Below are positions 15,851 through 24,611 of a stretch of 41,777 nt of DNA, piece after piece (the stretch's first letter is position 1; each line of letters opens with the position of its first letter). The notes under the pieces are model-generated. The model saw nothing but the letters and a program-made list of their open reading frames with translations. It was not told where the DNA came from and searched no databases. A program made the translations under genes and the position numbers. This DNA is from Bacillota bacterium (GTDB taxonomy: Bacteria > Bacillota > Clostridia > Christensenellales > Aristaeellaceae): positions 1 through 41,777 of the forward strand of contig JAEYCB010000020.1 of NCBI GenBank assembly GCA_023404345.1. Direction: 5' to 3'.

Positions 15851-17155
15851 ATGGATCATGAGCTTTTGATTCTGGGCGCGGGCCCCGGCGGCTATGAGGC
15901 GGCCATTCGCTCCGCACAACTGGGCCTGAATGTGGGCCTGATCGAGCGGGACGCGGTGGGGGGCACGTGCCTCAACCGCGGGTGCATCCCCACCAAGACG
16001 CTCCTGCATGACGCAGGCCCCGGCGCGGACTTCGCCGCCCTCAGCGCGCGCAAGGAGCAAGTGGTGTCCACGCTTCGTCAGGGTGTGGAAGGGCTGCTCA
16101 AAAAGCGCCGCGTGACGGTGTATCGCGGCACGGGCGTGCTCACGGACGCCCATACCATCGAGGTGGACGGACAGGCGGTAACGGGAGAAAAACTGCTGCT
16201 TGCGCCCGGCTCGCGCCCGGCGCTGCCGCCGGTAGAGGGTATCGGTCTGGCCCTCACCTCGGACGACCTGCTGCGGGAGCCGCGTCCATTGGAAAGCCTG
16301 CTCATTCTGGGCGGTGGCGTGATTGGCGTGGAGATGGCGGCCTTCTATGCGGCCACGGGCACGAAGGTGACCATCGTGGAGGCGCAGGAGCGGCTGCTTC
16401 CTCAGATGGACCGCGAGATATCGCAGAATTTGCAGATGATTTTCAAGCGGCAGGGCATGGCCGTGCATACGCGGGCTCTGGCGCGCCGCATCGTGGAAGG
16501 CGGCGAGGGCGTCATCATGGAGCTGGACGGCGGAGAAACGCTCACCGCGTCCGCAGTGCTGGCCGCCGTGGGCCGCAGGCCCAGCACCGACGGCCTGTGT
16601 GCGCCGGGTGTGACGCTGGACATGGAACGCGGCTTCATCCGCGTGAACGAGCACTTTGAAACCAGCTTGCCGGGCGTCTATGCCATCGGCGACGCCGTCG
16701 GCGGAATGATGCTGGCGCATGCGGCCTCGGCGCAGGGGCTGACGGTGGTGCATGCAATAGCGGGGGAGGAAGCGCCGCTGTGCCTTGACGCAATTCCCGC
16801 GTGCGTGTACGTATCGCCGGAGATCGCCTGTGTGGGGCTTACACAGGCGGACTGCCAGCAGCGGGGCATCGAAGCCAAAGTGGGCAAGGCCCTCATGGGC
16901 GCGAACGGCCGCACGCTGATTGCGGGCGGGCAGCGCGGCTTCATCAAGGTCGTAGCGGATGCGCAGGACGGCCGCATACTGGGCGCACAGCTCATGTGCG
17001 AGCGCGCCACCGACATGATCGACTCCTTCACCGTGGCCATCGCAAACGGCCTGACCGCCACGCAGCTTATGCGTGCCGTGCGGCCGCATCCCACTTTCCT
17101 GGAGGCGGTGGGCGAGGCGCTGGACGCGCTGGAGGGCCGGGCCATTCATTCCTGA
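15851..17155 (+). CDS. lpdA: Dihydrolipoyl dehydrogenase (L protein)
   Basis: A 434-residue flavoprotein that reoxidises the dihydrolipoyl arm of GcvH with NAD+. The FAD-binding GAGPGGYEAA is at 9-18, the redox-active disulfide Cys40/Cys45 in GGTCLNRGCIPTK, and the NAD-binding GGGVIGVEMA near 155-164. VYAIGDAVGG follows near 276-285, and the C-terminal HPTFLEAVGE holds the His-Glu pair (the family norm is HPTxxE). There is no N-terminal lipoyl domain. An SD (GGGAGGAAC) precedes it. It is the last gene of the operon, followed by a bidirectional terminator. Confidence 0.95.
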   Translation: MDHELLILGAGPGGYEAAIRSAQLGLNVGLIERDAVGGTCLNRGCIPTKTLLHDAGPGADFAALSARKEQVVSTLRQGVEGLLKKRRVTVYRGTGVLTDAHTIEVDGQAVTGEKLLLAPGSRPALPPVEGIGLALTSDDLLREPRPLESLLILGGGVIGVEMAAFYAATGTKVTIVEAQERLLPQMDREISQNLQMIFKRQGMAVHTRALARRIVEGGEGVIMELDGGETLTASAVLAAVGRRPSTDGLCAPGVTLDMERGFIRVNEHFETSLPGVYAIGDAVGGMMLAHAASAQGLTVVHAIAGEEAPLCLDAIPACVYVSPEIACVGLTQADCQQRGIEAKVGKALMGANGRTLIAGGQRGFIKVVADAQDGRILGAQLMCERATDMIDSFTVAIANGLTATQLMRAVRPHPTFLEAVGEALDALEGRAIHS

Positions 17156-17169
17156 CAAGCAAAGAAAAA

Positions 17170-17210
17170 CAAGGCGCTTTCCGGGCTGCATGCCTTTGGA
17201 AAGCGCCTTG
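17170..17210. terminator. Bidirectional terminator between lpdA and kinase gene
   Basis: A 13-bp perfect stem (CAAGGCGCTTTCC with GGAAAGCGCCTTG) with a 15-nt loop. TTT follows on the plus strand and GTTTTTC on the minus strand. It sits between the convergent lpdA and kinase genes. Confidence 0.85.
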
Positions 17211-17214
17211 TTTG

Positions 17215-18135
17215 CTATGGCGCGGGCTTCATAAAGCGGCTCAGTCCATTGACGGGCCGCGCTTCCTTAAGCTGCGCATCCTCCGGAGATACGGCGAGCA
17301 GGTTGGTCAGCTCGCCGTCCTCCGGCCGGTTGTCCGGCTTTGGGTCCAACATGCGAAGTACCGCGTCCCGCAGCCCGGCGGGCAGAGCGGGGGAAAGGCT
17401 GATGTCGCCTCCATCGAGAGCCGCTTCATACAGATACGTGTATTTGTCATGGTCGAAGGCGGGCAGATCACCTGTCCACACGCGATGAATCAGCGCGCCG
17501 AAGGCGAAGGTATCCAGCTTTGGCCCCAGTGGAGCGTCCTGCCCCGCCATGCACAGAAAAGCCTCCGGCGAAAGGTAGACGGGATCTCCTTCCAGCTCGC
17601 GCTGGTTCTGCGGTGGGTCATCCTTGAGAAAGCCGCTGTCCAGGTCAATCAGGCGGATGCGGTAGCCGTGCGGACGTCTCAGCAAAAGCACATGTTCGGG
17701 TTTAAGGTCCGCATGCACCACGCCCTGCGTATGCAGCCTTTGCAGGCACAGCGCCAGATCAGAAAGCACCTGTCGCCGCGCGCGCTCGTCCAGCTGCGCA
17801 GCATCGCCAGCGGTCAGGTCGGAGGGGAACACCGCTTCGCTGGCGGCATAGTAGCGCCGCTCGAAGCGGAAGAAATCCAGCACTGGAACCAGCGTATCCC
17901 CGATCACACAGGACAGCGCCGCATAGAGACGCTGCTTCTGCCCCTCAAAGGCCTCGCAGCGCTCGCGTTGGCGCTGGCCCAGCGGCGTTGAAGGGTCCGC
18001 CGGATAGACGGGGGAGAGGAACTGCTTGAGAAAGTACTTCTCCAGACCGCGCGCGGCAATACACCAGCGTGCGCTTCCGCTGCCCACGGTGCGCAGGGGG
18101 GTAAGGGGCCTATACCCGCCAATCAAACCGCTCAT
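17215..18135 (-). CDS. Protein kinase-like protein of a vWA-PP2C-kinase triad
   Basis: A 306-residue protein kinase fold. A probable beta-3 lysine is Lys37 in YFLKQFL. The catalytic loop reads HADLKPEH (141-148), so the usual Asn is His, and the metal-binding motif reads IDLDSGF (163-169) in place of DFG. SPEAFL near 189-194 matches the APE region, and FGALIHRVWTGDLPAF follows. The glycine-rich loop (TVGSGSARW, about 16-24) is short. No transmembrane segment is seen. The start at 18135 has GGAGGGAGG upstream and lies 26 nt inside the PP2C gene. Related kinases are known in TerY-P triads. Confidence 0.8.
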   Translation of the reverse strand: MSGLIGGYRPLTPLRTVGSGSARWCIAARGLEKYFLKQFLSPVYPADPSTPLGQRQRERCEAFEGQKQRLYAALSCVIGDTLVPVLDFFRFERRYYAASEAVFPSDLTAGDAAQLDERARRQVLSDLALCLQRLHTQGVVHADLKPEHVLLLRRPHGYRIRLIDLDSGFLKDDPPQNQRELEGDPVYLSPEAFLCMAGQDAPLGPKLDTFAFGALIHRVWTGDLPAFDHDKYTYLYEAALDGGDISLSPALPAGLRDAVLRMLDPKPDNRPEDGELTNLLAVSPEDAQLKEARPVNGLSRFMKPAP

Positions 18136-19087
18136 GGGTGCCTCCCTCCGTCCAGTCATACGCCGCGCGGTATTCCTGCCATTTGCCCCGTGCAAAAGCC
18201 ACGTCCCGCCGCTTTCTGCGCACGGGAGTGATAAAGCGCTTCTGCAGCAGCGCACGCCGGGGCGCAAGCAGCTCGCGTACCGATTCGATGCAATCAAAGC
18301 CCAGCGGGGCCAGCAGGACCGTGGCGTCATCATGCACAGTCTTTTTCAGCTGATTTAGCAGCCGCCGTTCCCAGCCGTCCCAGTCGGCGCTGGCGCGCAG
18401 GGTGTTGAGCAGCAGCATTTCAAATTCCATGGGCGTGGGCAGGCAGCCAAAAGCCCCGTCGGTCGCCACAATCAGCACACAGGGATTGGGCACGCGAAGG
18501 CGGCGAAGGCTGAGCGCCACGGGCGCGTCGGCGCTGACAAGTGCGCTGAGGGGCCGATCGCGGTACAGGCTTTCAAAAGGGTCCGGGTCGCCGCGCAGGT
18601 GGTCGCGGGTGCATTGATGCAGGCCGTCCGCATCCAGCACATAGCCCCGGCTGTCGCCCGCCCAGAGAAAGCAAAGATCACTGGCAAAGGAGGAGCCGCC
18701 TGCGATGGCCGCGCACAGCGTGGTGGGCAGGCTTCGCTGCATGCTGCCCACGATGCGCGAACTGGCGAGGCAATGCTTCTGCGCAAAGCTGCGAAACAGG
18801 CTTTCCAATTCTCCTTCCAGCTCGAGGCACAACTGCGTGCCTTCCTCTTTGGAGGCGGGCATGGGCGGCTGATCGCCCACCCATGCGGACAGGGCGTGGG
18901 TGGCCAGACGCGCGCCGGCAAACGCGCCCGTGTGATCCCCGAGGGTATCATAGCGGCGGCTGCCAAGCCCCCCGCATCCATCCGCCACGCAGAGCAGCGC
19001 ACCCTGCCCGGCTGAGCGCATGCAAAAGCTGTCCTCCCCGGAACCGGGCAGAACAGCATATTGGGCGCAGAGCAGACGCTGGGACAC
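18110..19087 (-). CDS. PP2C family serine/threonine phosphatase
   Basis: A 325-residue PPM phosphatase. GSGEDSF (15-21) and CVADGCGGLGSR (33-44) hold the first metal-binding aspartates, LWAGDSRGYVL and RDHLRGDPD lie in the middle, and VATDGAFG and HDDATVLLAP complete the metal site. A C-terminal basic extension of about 50 residues is unusual and may be a docking segment. The GTG at 19087 is chosen because GGAAGGGAG lies 8 nt upstream; a TTG at 19123 would overlap the vWA gene without an SD. It probably reverses phosphorylation by the adjacent kinase. Confidence 0.87.
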   Translation of the reverse strand: MSQRLLCAQYAVLPGSGEDSFCMRSAGQGALLCVADGCGGLGSRRYDTLGDHTGAFAGARLATHALSAWVGDQPPMPASKEEGTQLCLELEGELESLFRSFAQKHCLASSRIVGSMQRSLPTTLCAAIAGGSSFASDLCFLWAGDSRGYVLDADGLHQCTRDHLRGDPDPFESLYRDRPLSALVSADAPVALSLRRLRVPNPCVLIVATDGAFGCLPTPMEFEMLLLNTLRASADWDGWERRLLNQLKKTVHDDATVLLAPLGFDCIESVRELLAPRRALLQKRFITPVRRKRRDVAFARGKWQEYRAAYDWTEGGTHERFDWRV

Positions 19088-19107
19088 GGGCGGCGCTCCC
19101 TTCCGCG

Positions 19108-19788
19108 TCAAATGGTGTTGCAAACGGCGTCCAGCACCTGCCGGTATTCAACATCCAGCAGACCTTCGCTGACCGTTTGCACGTGGATGACCTGCCCCCA
19201 TTCCGAGGAAATACGGTTCCAGGAGGGCGCATCCGGCGCAAAGATAAGCAGGCGCTTGGCGTTTTCATCCATGCCGCCGCCCAGCTGCTCATCTTCCCAC
19301 CACAGGCTGAGTTCGTCAAAATCCTTAGCCATGCCCTCAGGATACCAGGGGGCGATTTTGCCATGGCCCAGGTCGTGCGTGGGCGCGTCCGACCACATGA
19401 CGATGATGTGCCGCTTCTTTACACCCTCGCGCGTCCAGTCGCTGCGGATGGCATAGGCCAGCGCCTCCAGACCATCCTCCGGGATATCGCCGCCGCCCTT
19501 GGCGGTGATGCCGTTGACGCAGTCGTAAAGCATCTGCGCCTGATCGGGCAGCACAAAAAAGTCGCTGCTGAGCATGGCGTCGTCGCCATCTGCCACATAA
19601 TCGCGGAAAGCGATCACCCGCACGCGCAGCTGGTCGATTACCTTATGTTTTTTCTCCATTTCCGCCACGATGTCGCGGTAGAGGTTGAGCGCGTTTTGCT
19701 TGACCAGATCCAGCACGTGGCGCATGCTGCCCGTGGCGTCGATGCAAAAAACCATGTCGACATGGTAGGTCAGTTTATACCCTTCCAA
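19108..19788 (-). CDS. von Willebrand factor A domain protein (TerY-like)
   Basis: A 226-residue, single-domain vWA protein. MIDAS residues are visible: DATGS (17-21) as the D-x-T-x-S variant, then a glycine-rich GGGDIPEDGLEAL loop and the HIIVMWSDAPTHD strand. A TTG start at 19788 is preferred because GGGGAGG lies 9 nt upstream; a longer TTG start at 19827 has no SD. It lies first in the operon with PP2C and kinase, the order of TerY-P triads (vWA + PP2C + kinase). The vWA domain may bind the phosphorylated partner; that is inference. Confidence 0.82.
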   Translation of the reverse strand: MEGYKLTYHVDMVFCIDATGSMRHVLDLVKQNALNLYRDIVAEMEKKHKVIDQLRVRVIAFRDYVADGDDAMLSSDFFVLPDQAQMLYDCVNGITAKGGGDIPEDGLEALAYAIRSDWTREGVKKRHIIVMWSDAPTHDLGHGKIAPWYPEGMAKDFDELSLWWEDEQLGGGMDENAKRLLIFAPDAPSWNRISSEWGQVIHVQTVSEGLLDVEYRQVLDAVCNTI

Positions 19789-19929
19789 ACCGATCGAGCC
19801 TCCCCACAAAATGCGTTGTTCTTTCAAAAGGATTCTGCATCAGCCCGTATTTTCCTGCCGAACGGGGAGGAAAAGCGGCGGCGGACCACGAAATATTTTC
19901 TGATAATTGATAACGAAAGGATCAGGGCG

Positions 19930-20919
19930 ATGAAGGTACGCAGGACCATCGGCGGAGCGCTGTTTGGAATTGGCTGTGCGGTGACGTTTGTGGGAATACT
20001 GGCGACAGTTTTGCCCATGGTCCAGAATGACCAGTTGCAGCTGGTGCTGTCTTCGTTTGAAATGCCGTCGGACAATGTGATTGTCAGCACTATTAACGGC
20101 GCGATGACCTATGCGCTGCATCACTGCTATGGGGTGCTTCTGTGCGGTATCGTGATGATGGCGGCGGGCATGGGCGTTCTTTTGCAGCGTTCGCGCCGCC
20201 GCACCGCCCGGCGCAGGCCGGCTTCGCCTTACAGCCGCCCGGCGTCTGCTCCCGCTGCCAAACCCGTATGGCCGGAGGAGGATGCCGACTGGTCAGCATG
20301 GAAACCACGGGAAACAAGGTCCAATCCCTTTGCGGGGGCTATCTATGAAGACCTTCCTTCCCGTGCGCTGTCTCCGGCGGTTCCGCCGGCGTATACGCCG
20401 CCGCCCATTTTGCCCCCTTCCAACGCCGCGGATGAACCCTCGCCCTATGCCCGGCCATTTACCCAGGCCCCTGTGCCGCCTCCTGCAGCGGAGCCCACAG
20501 CGCCTGCTTTCGTTACGCCTTCTGCGTCGGAAGCAACATCACTGCCTGGTGAGGAAACTTCCTTTGCGTCGCCGCCTGTGCCGGCACCGGCGCCTGCGCC
20601 ATCCTCCACCCCTGAGCCCGACGCTTCGCCCTCTGCGCCGCCCCCGCCCCCGGCTTCATCTGCTCCAGCAGTTGCACCCGTCCACACTGAGGCAGGCGCG
20701 CCCAGTCAGAGCGGGTCGCGCGTAATGATCCGATCGACCATTACACCCAGGGCGGAAAAGCCCGCCCCGGAGCCGGTATCACCCGCCCCTGCACAGAGCA
20801 CATCGCGCAAGGTGGTGCTGGATGGTATCGCCTATGAGCCCAACGAGCCTCCGGAAGAAGAGACCGCGCCGCCCCCATCTTCCCGAATCCGCAGTACGAT
20901 GGGCAAGCATACGGTGTAA
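19930..20919 (+). CDS. Membrane protein with long proline-rich cytoplasmic tail
   Basis: A 329-residue protein. Two membrane segments (about 8-30 and 62-84) form a hairpin with a short outer loop; an arginine-rich patch (RSRRRTARRR) follows the second segment and fixes the tail inside. Residues 95-329 are low complexity, rich in Pro, Ala, Ser and Glu, with Thr/Ser clusters near SRVMIRSTITPR and the C-terminal SSRIRSTMGKHTV that could be kinase targets. The ATG at 19930 has GAAAGG upstream; the open frame further left is antisense noise. It is divergent from the vWA-PP2C-kinase operon. No family recognised. Confidence 0.7.
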   Translation: MKVRRTIGGALFGIGCAVTFVGILATVLPMVQNDQLQLVLSSFEMPSDNVIVSTINGAMTYALHHCYGVLLCGIVMMAAGMGVLLQRSRRRTARRRPASPYSRPASAPAAKPVWPEEDADWSAWKPRETRSNPFAGAIYEDLPSRALSPAVPPAYTPPPILPPSNAADEPSPYARPFTQAPVPPPAAEPTAPAFVTPSASEATSLPGEETSFASPPVPAPAPAPSSTPEPDASPSAPPPPPASSAPAVAPVHTEAGAPSQSGSRVMIRSTITPRAEKPAPEPVSPAPAQSTSRKVVLDGIAYEPNEPPEEETAPPPSSRIRSTMGKHTV

Positions 20920-20930
20920 ATACATAGCTG

Positions 20931-20962
20931 AAACGGGGCTGCCTATGAAGGTGGCCCCGTTT
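20931..20962 (+). terminator. Hairpin after the proline-rich membrane protein gene
   Basis: AAACGGGGC pairs with GCCCCGTTT around a 14-nt loop, 12 nt after the stop on the plus strand. The A/T pairs at the base act as a short U-run. Confidence 0.6.
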
Positions 20963-20978
20963 GAATATTCAATCAAAA

Positions 20979-21005
20979 GCGGCGTCCGGTTTGTCCGGAC
21001 GCCGC
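20979..21005 (-). terminator. Terminator of the SH3b/Ig-like secreted protein gene
   Basis: A perfect 11-bp GC-rich stem (GCGGCGTCCGG with CCGGACGCCGC, 5-nt loop) lies 10 nt beyond the stop on the minus strand and is followed there by TTTTGATT. Confidence 0.8.
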
Positions 21006-21014
21006 AGGTTTGTT

Positions 21015-24000
21015 TTACGGATTGAGCAGAGTATCGAGAAGCTCTATTCCAGCGTCATTTGTTCCGTCCTCGTTGACCACGGTTTCGACGGTGATATCAG
21101 ATGCCTCAGTCTTTTGGGGCTCCTTGATCTGCAGGTTTACAAAGCAGGTATTGTTCAGGTCCGATTTCAGCGTAGCCGTCACCGTGATGGAAGAAGCAGT
21201 TTCATCCGCCACAACGGTGAGAAGGCCGCTGGTGCTGATGATGGTGCCCTTCGAATTTGCTCCGGATACCGTCCATTGAATGGGGTAGGTATCGTCATTC
21301 TCATAAATTATGAGCTGATCATTGATCAGGGCATCAAGCTGCAATGTCTTGCCCTTGGTAACGGAACTCTTGGCCGTCTGGATGGTCAGCACGGTCGCGG
21401 CGGGAGCCTGAATTTCAGGCTCCACCGCGATATCCTGCGCGGGCTCAGCAGGCACTTCCTGCACGGGCTCAACGGGAGCGACCTGGTTGGGGTCCGTTAT
21501 GGGCTGAAGGTCAGGCTGCGCTACCACCTCGTTTTGAGCAGGCGGCGTCGTGCCGTCAACAACGTCGTTGGTCGTTACGCCGGCGTTGGGATCCTCCCAA
21601 AGACCGGTTTGGGCGGCACCTGTTACTTTGAAGGTAACAACGGCCTCCACCGTCTTGGTTTCGGTACCGGCACCGCTGTTGTAGGCAATAATCGCCTGGG
21701 TACTGTAATCGCCGTTCATGGGAGCCGCCTTGAGCGTAACTTTCCAAGAAGTATCGCTTCCATGAGCCGCAATGCGCGTGCTGCCGTCGTAATTGGTGGT
21801 GAAGTTGGCTTCGTCGCTGACCTTTACAGACTCGATAACAGCATCCACATCGCTGTTGTTCTGAATGGTGAGATCGACGGGGGTAAGGCTGTCAGCCGTT
21901 TGCGACACTTCGACGTTGCCCACGGTCAGCACAGCGGTCGAAGGCGTGCCGCTTTCCGTTACGGTCAGGGTAACTTCAGCCGTGGCAGGAGAGTTTGTGC
22001 CATTGTACTCCACGTTGATCTGGGCAGTGTAGGTTCCGACTTCCAAATTGGCCTGAGGCTGCACGGTCCAGCTGGTATCCGGCCCGCCCACAGCGATCTG
22101 CGTGCTGCCGTTGTCGTTGACGATAAAGCTGTCCGCATTGGTGCCGGAGAGGTACACCCGCGTGATGGCCGCGGTGGAGCCACCGCCATTGCTGATGGAG
22201 ATGGTCTGTACGCTCGGGGCACTGCCCTTGACCACGCTGCCGAAGTTCACCGGAGTGACCGTGAGAGAGGGCTCAGCAGCGGCGTCTTTGGTTACCGTAA
22301 AGCTTACATCCGCCTGAGCGGTCTTGCCTCCGTCGTAGGTGACCACAAGCGTAGCGGTGTAGCTGCCTTCCGTGAGGCCGCCGGCGGGCTGGACGCTGTA
22401 GGTAGCGCTTTCACCGGCCTTGATGCCCGTTACCGTACCACCCAGAATGAAGGCGGTGGGGTCCTTGCCAACCAGCGCGGCGCTGTTTACGGTTACATCG
22501 GCGCCGCCAGCGTTGGTGACGGTGAAATTCTTTGCGGCAGGTACGCTGTAACCCTCTTTCTGCGGATCAAAGGCTACGTTGCCGATGACCAGTTCGGATA
22601 CGGGCGCAGGAGCCGAGTCCTTCACCACAAACGACACTGTGGAGGAGACGGTCTTGCCGCCGTCATAGGTTACGGTTACGGTCGCTCCGTAGGTGCCGGC
22701 GGGAAGATTCGCCGCAGGCTGGATGGTCCACGAGGTATCCGTGGCACCGGCGGCAATTTGCGTGCTGCCGGTCGTGTTGATGATAAACCGGGACGGATCA
22801 CTGGAGGCGACACTGGAGATGGTGGCGCCGGCACTGCCGGTGTTGGTAATGGTCAGCGCCTTTGCGGCAGGCTGCTCATAACCAGCCACCACTTCATCAA
22901 AGGAAGGTACGATCAGTCCAAGGACAGGCGCCTTGACCACGACGGCCGCCGTCTCACTGGAGGTGTCGGTGCCGGAGTAGGAACCGGTGCCCGTTACGGT
23001 GACGCTCAGCTTGTGGCATTCATCCTCAGCGGCCACGGTGTAGCTGGCAGCGGTCGCGCCGGCAATAGCCGCGCCGTCACGGTTCCACTGATAGGTTACA
23101 GTAGCCTGTGCCGGGCTGGGTACAGCGGTCAACTGGTCGCCCACAGAGGGAGCTGCGCCCACGGTGGGATTGCTGTCGTTGCGGATGACCACATCTGCAA
23201 CGGCTCTGGAAGCGCTCACGGGGGCGGTCAGGCCGCTGCTTTGCGTCCCGCTGTAGACACCTGTGCCGGTGACGATCAATTCAATCTGCTTGCCAACGTC
23301 GGCCGCAGTTACGGTATAGGTGGCCGCGTTGCTCACCTGATAGCCGCCCACCTTCCAGGCATAGATCACGCTGGCTCCGGCAGGATTGATGGTGGCGGTC
23401 ATCACATCGCCCACAACGGGTGCGATGGTATTGAGGGTTACGCCCGTCAGCACAGTGTTGCTGACCACGGCATTGGTGGCTGCACTGGTAACCGTGCCCT
23501 TGTAGGAACCGGTGCCCGTTACGCGCAGCTGAATGGTCTTGCCCACGTCGCTGGCGTCCACGGTGTAGGTGCTGTTGGTGCTCTTGAGCGTGCCGCCCAC
23601 CAGCCATTCATAGCTGACGGTGGCGTTGCTGGGCGCAACGGCCTGCATGCTCAGCACGCTGCCCACAACGGGCATATAGTTGTTGAGCGTGACGCTGGTG
23701 ACTTCGTTGTTTTCGTGGTAGATGAGGAATTCGTTCATCATCCAGCCCACACGGCTACCCACGCGAATGCGGTCCCACACAGCGCCCTTTTGCAGCACGG
23801 CCACCTCGGTGCCCACGCTGTAGACGCCGATCTTGGAATAGCTCTTGCTGGGGCCGGTGCGCAGGCGCACGCCATAGCCGTTGCTGCTCCAGATGGTGGC
23901 GTAGCAAAGTACGTTGCCGTCATCGGGATAGTCGCTGCCAAAGTGCAGGAACTGGCTCATCATATAGCCCTCGGTTCCCCCGATGCTGATATGGGACCAG

Positions 24001-24407
24001 TAGGTGCCGCGCTCCAGCACCGTGACCGGCGTGCCCACCGCATAGGTGCGGATGATGCGATAGCCCGTGCCGGGGCCGGTGCGCAGGCGCACGCCATAGC
24101 CGTTGTAACTGGTGACATAGGCGGTTCCTTCACTGGGAATGGAACCTCCCATGCGCAGGTAATCGCCGTACATATAGCCGATACGGCCGTCCGGCGTCTG
24201 AACCTTGTACCAGCCGCCGCTGGAACCCAGGATTTGCACCTGAGTGCTGGTGTAATAGCTGGTGATGGTACTCGCGCTAAAATTGGGGGCGGAGCGCAGT
24301 CTGAGCCAACCGCCAACGACGGTGGCGTAGGACGCCGCCATGGAGGTTGCGGGCAGAACGCTTAAAAGCATTACCGCAACCAATAGGACCGCAAGAAAAC
24401 GTTTCAT
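21015..24407 (-). CDS. Large secreted protein with three SH3b domains and Ig-like repeats
   Basis: A 1130-residue exported protein. The signal peptide is residues 1-24 (KRFLAVLLVAVMLLSVLPA core, Ala-x-Ala-like site). Three bacterial SH3 domains follow (about 26-90, 95-165, 172-240), each with an LRSAP or RLRTGP motif. Next come three Ig-like modules with the pattern VVG-x-V-x(12)-Y-x-W, then four repeats of about 100 residues resembling choice-of-anchor or HYDIN-like modules (ITNTG, STQIA, DTSW). A Pro/Glu-rich linker (about 985-1025) and a BIG2-like C-terminal domain end it. There is no LPXTG or membrane anchor; SH3b domains may bind the cell wall. GGAGGG is 8 nt before the ATG. Confidence 0.8.
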   Translation of the reverse strand: MKRFLAVLLVAVMLLSVLPATSMAASYATVVGGWLRLRSAPNFSASTITSYYTSTQVQILGSSGGWYKVQTPDGRIGYMYGDYLRMGGSIPSEGTAYVTSYNGYGVRLRTGPGTGYRIIRTYAVGTPVTVLERGTYWSHISIGGTEGYMMSQFLHFGSDYPDDGNVLCYATIWSSNGYGVRLRTGPSKSYSKIGVYSVGTEVAVLQKGAVWDRIRVGSRVGWMMNEFLIYHENNEVTSVTLNNYMPVVGSVLSMQAVAPSNATVSYEWLVGGTLKSTNSTYTVDASDVGKTIQLRVTGTGSYKGTVTSAATNAVVSNTVLTGVTLNTIAPVVGDVMTATINPAGASVIYAWKVGGYQVSNAATYTVTAADVGKQIELIVTGTGVYSGTQSSGLTAPVSASRAVADVVIRNDSNPTVGAAPSVGDQLTAVPSPAQATVTYQWNRDGAAIAGATAASYTVAAEDECHKLSVTVTGTGSYSGTDTSSETAAVVVKAPVLGLIVPSFDEVVAGYEQPAAKALTITNTGSAGATISSVASSDPSRFIINTTGSTQIAAGATDTSWTIQPAANLPAGTYGATVTVTYDGGKTVSSTVSFVVKDSAPAPVSELVIGNVAFDPQKEGYSVPAAKNFTVTNAGGADVTVNSAALVGKDPTAFILGGTVTGIKAGESATYSVQPAGGLTEGSYTATLVVTYDGGKTAQADVSFTVTKDAAAEPSLTVTPVNFGSVVKGSAPSVQTISISNGGGSTAAITRVYLSGTNADSFIVNDNGSTQIAVGGPDTSWTVQPQANLEVGTYTAQINVEYNGTNSPATAEVTLTVTESGTPSTAVLTVGNVEVSQTADSLTPVDLTIQNNSDVDAVIESVKVSDEANFTTNYDGSTRIAAHGSDTSWKVTLKAAPMNGDYSTQAIIAYNSGAGTETKTVEAVVTFKVTGAAQTGLWEDPNAGVTTNDVVDGTTPPAQNEVVAQPDLQPITDPNQVAPVEPVQEVPAEPAQDIAVEPEIQAPAATVLTIQTAKSSVTKGKTLQLDALINDQLIIYENDDTYPIQWTVSGANSKGTIISTSGLLTVVADETASSITVTATLKSDLNNTCFVNLQIKEPQKTEASDITVETVVNEDGTNDAGIELLDTLLNP

Positions 24408-24611
24408 CTGCTTATCCCTCCGATTATCCGTTTGCCCGGGGTGGTTACGATCATAATACGAACGAAGAGGACAAAATCTTCCCTGATGTGGAATTTCATT
24501 GTACAATCATTTGCAAAGGTTGTAAATAGCGATATATGGTGGTTTTCCTGGGTTTCCAGCCACAATGCGGCCGTAAGGAGCCAACCTTGTTACAAAAATT
24601 GCAAAACGGGA

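Noticed and set aside
18883..19929. In-frame extension of the proline-rich membrane protein gene to the left
   Set aside because: It runs antisense through the vWA and PP2C genes; the ATG at 19930 has an SD and is followed directly by a membrane segment.
22000..23700. Satellite-like DNA repeat within the SH3b protein gene
   Set aside because: The similarity is at the level of protein modules of about 100 residues; there is no short tandem DNA repeat.
20961..24365. Very long open frame (1134 codons) on the plus strand opposite the SH3b protein
   Set aside because: The peptide is rich in His, Arg and Gly with no domain pattern, whereas the minus frame has a signal peptide, SH3b motifs, an SD and a terminator. 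It is an antisense shadow from GC-biased codons.
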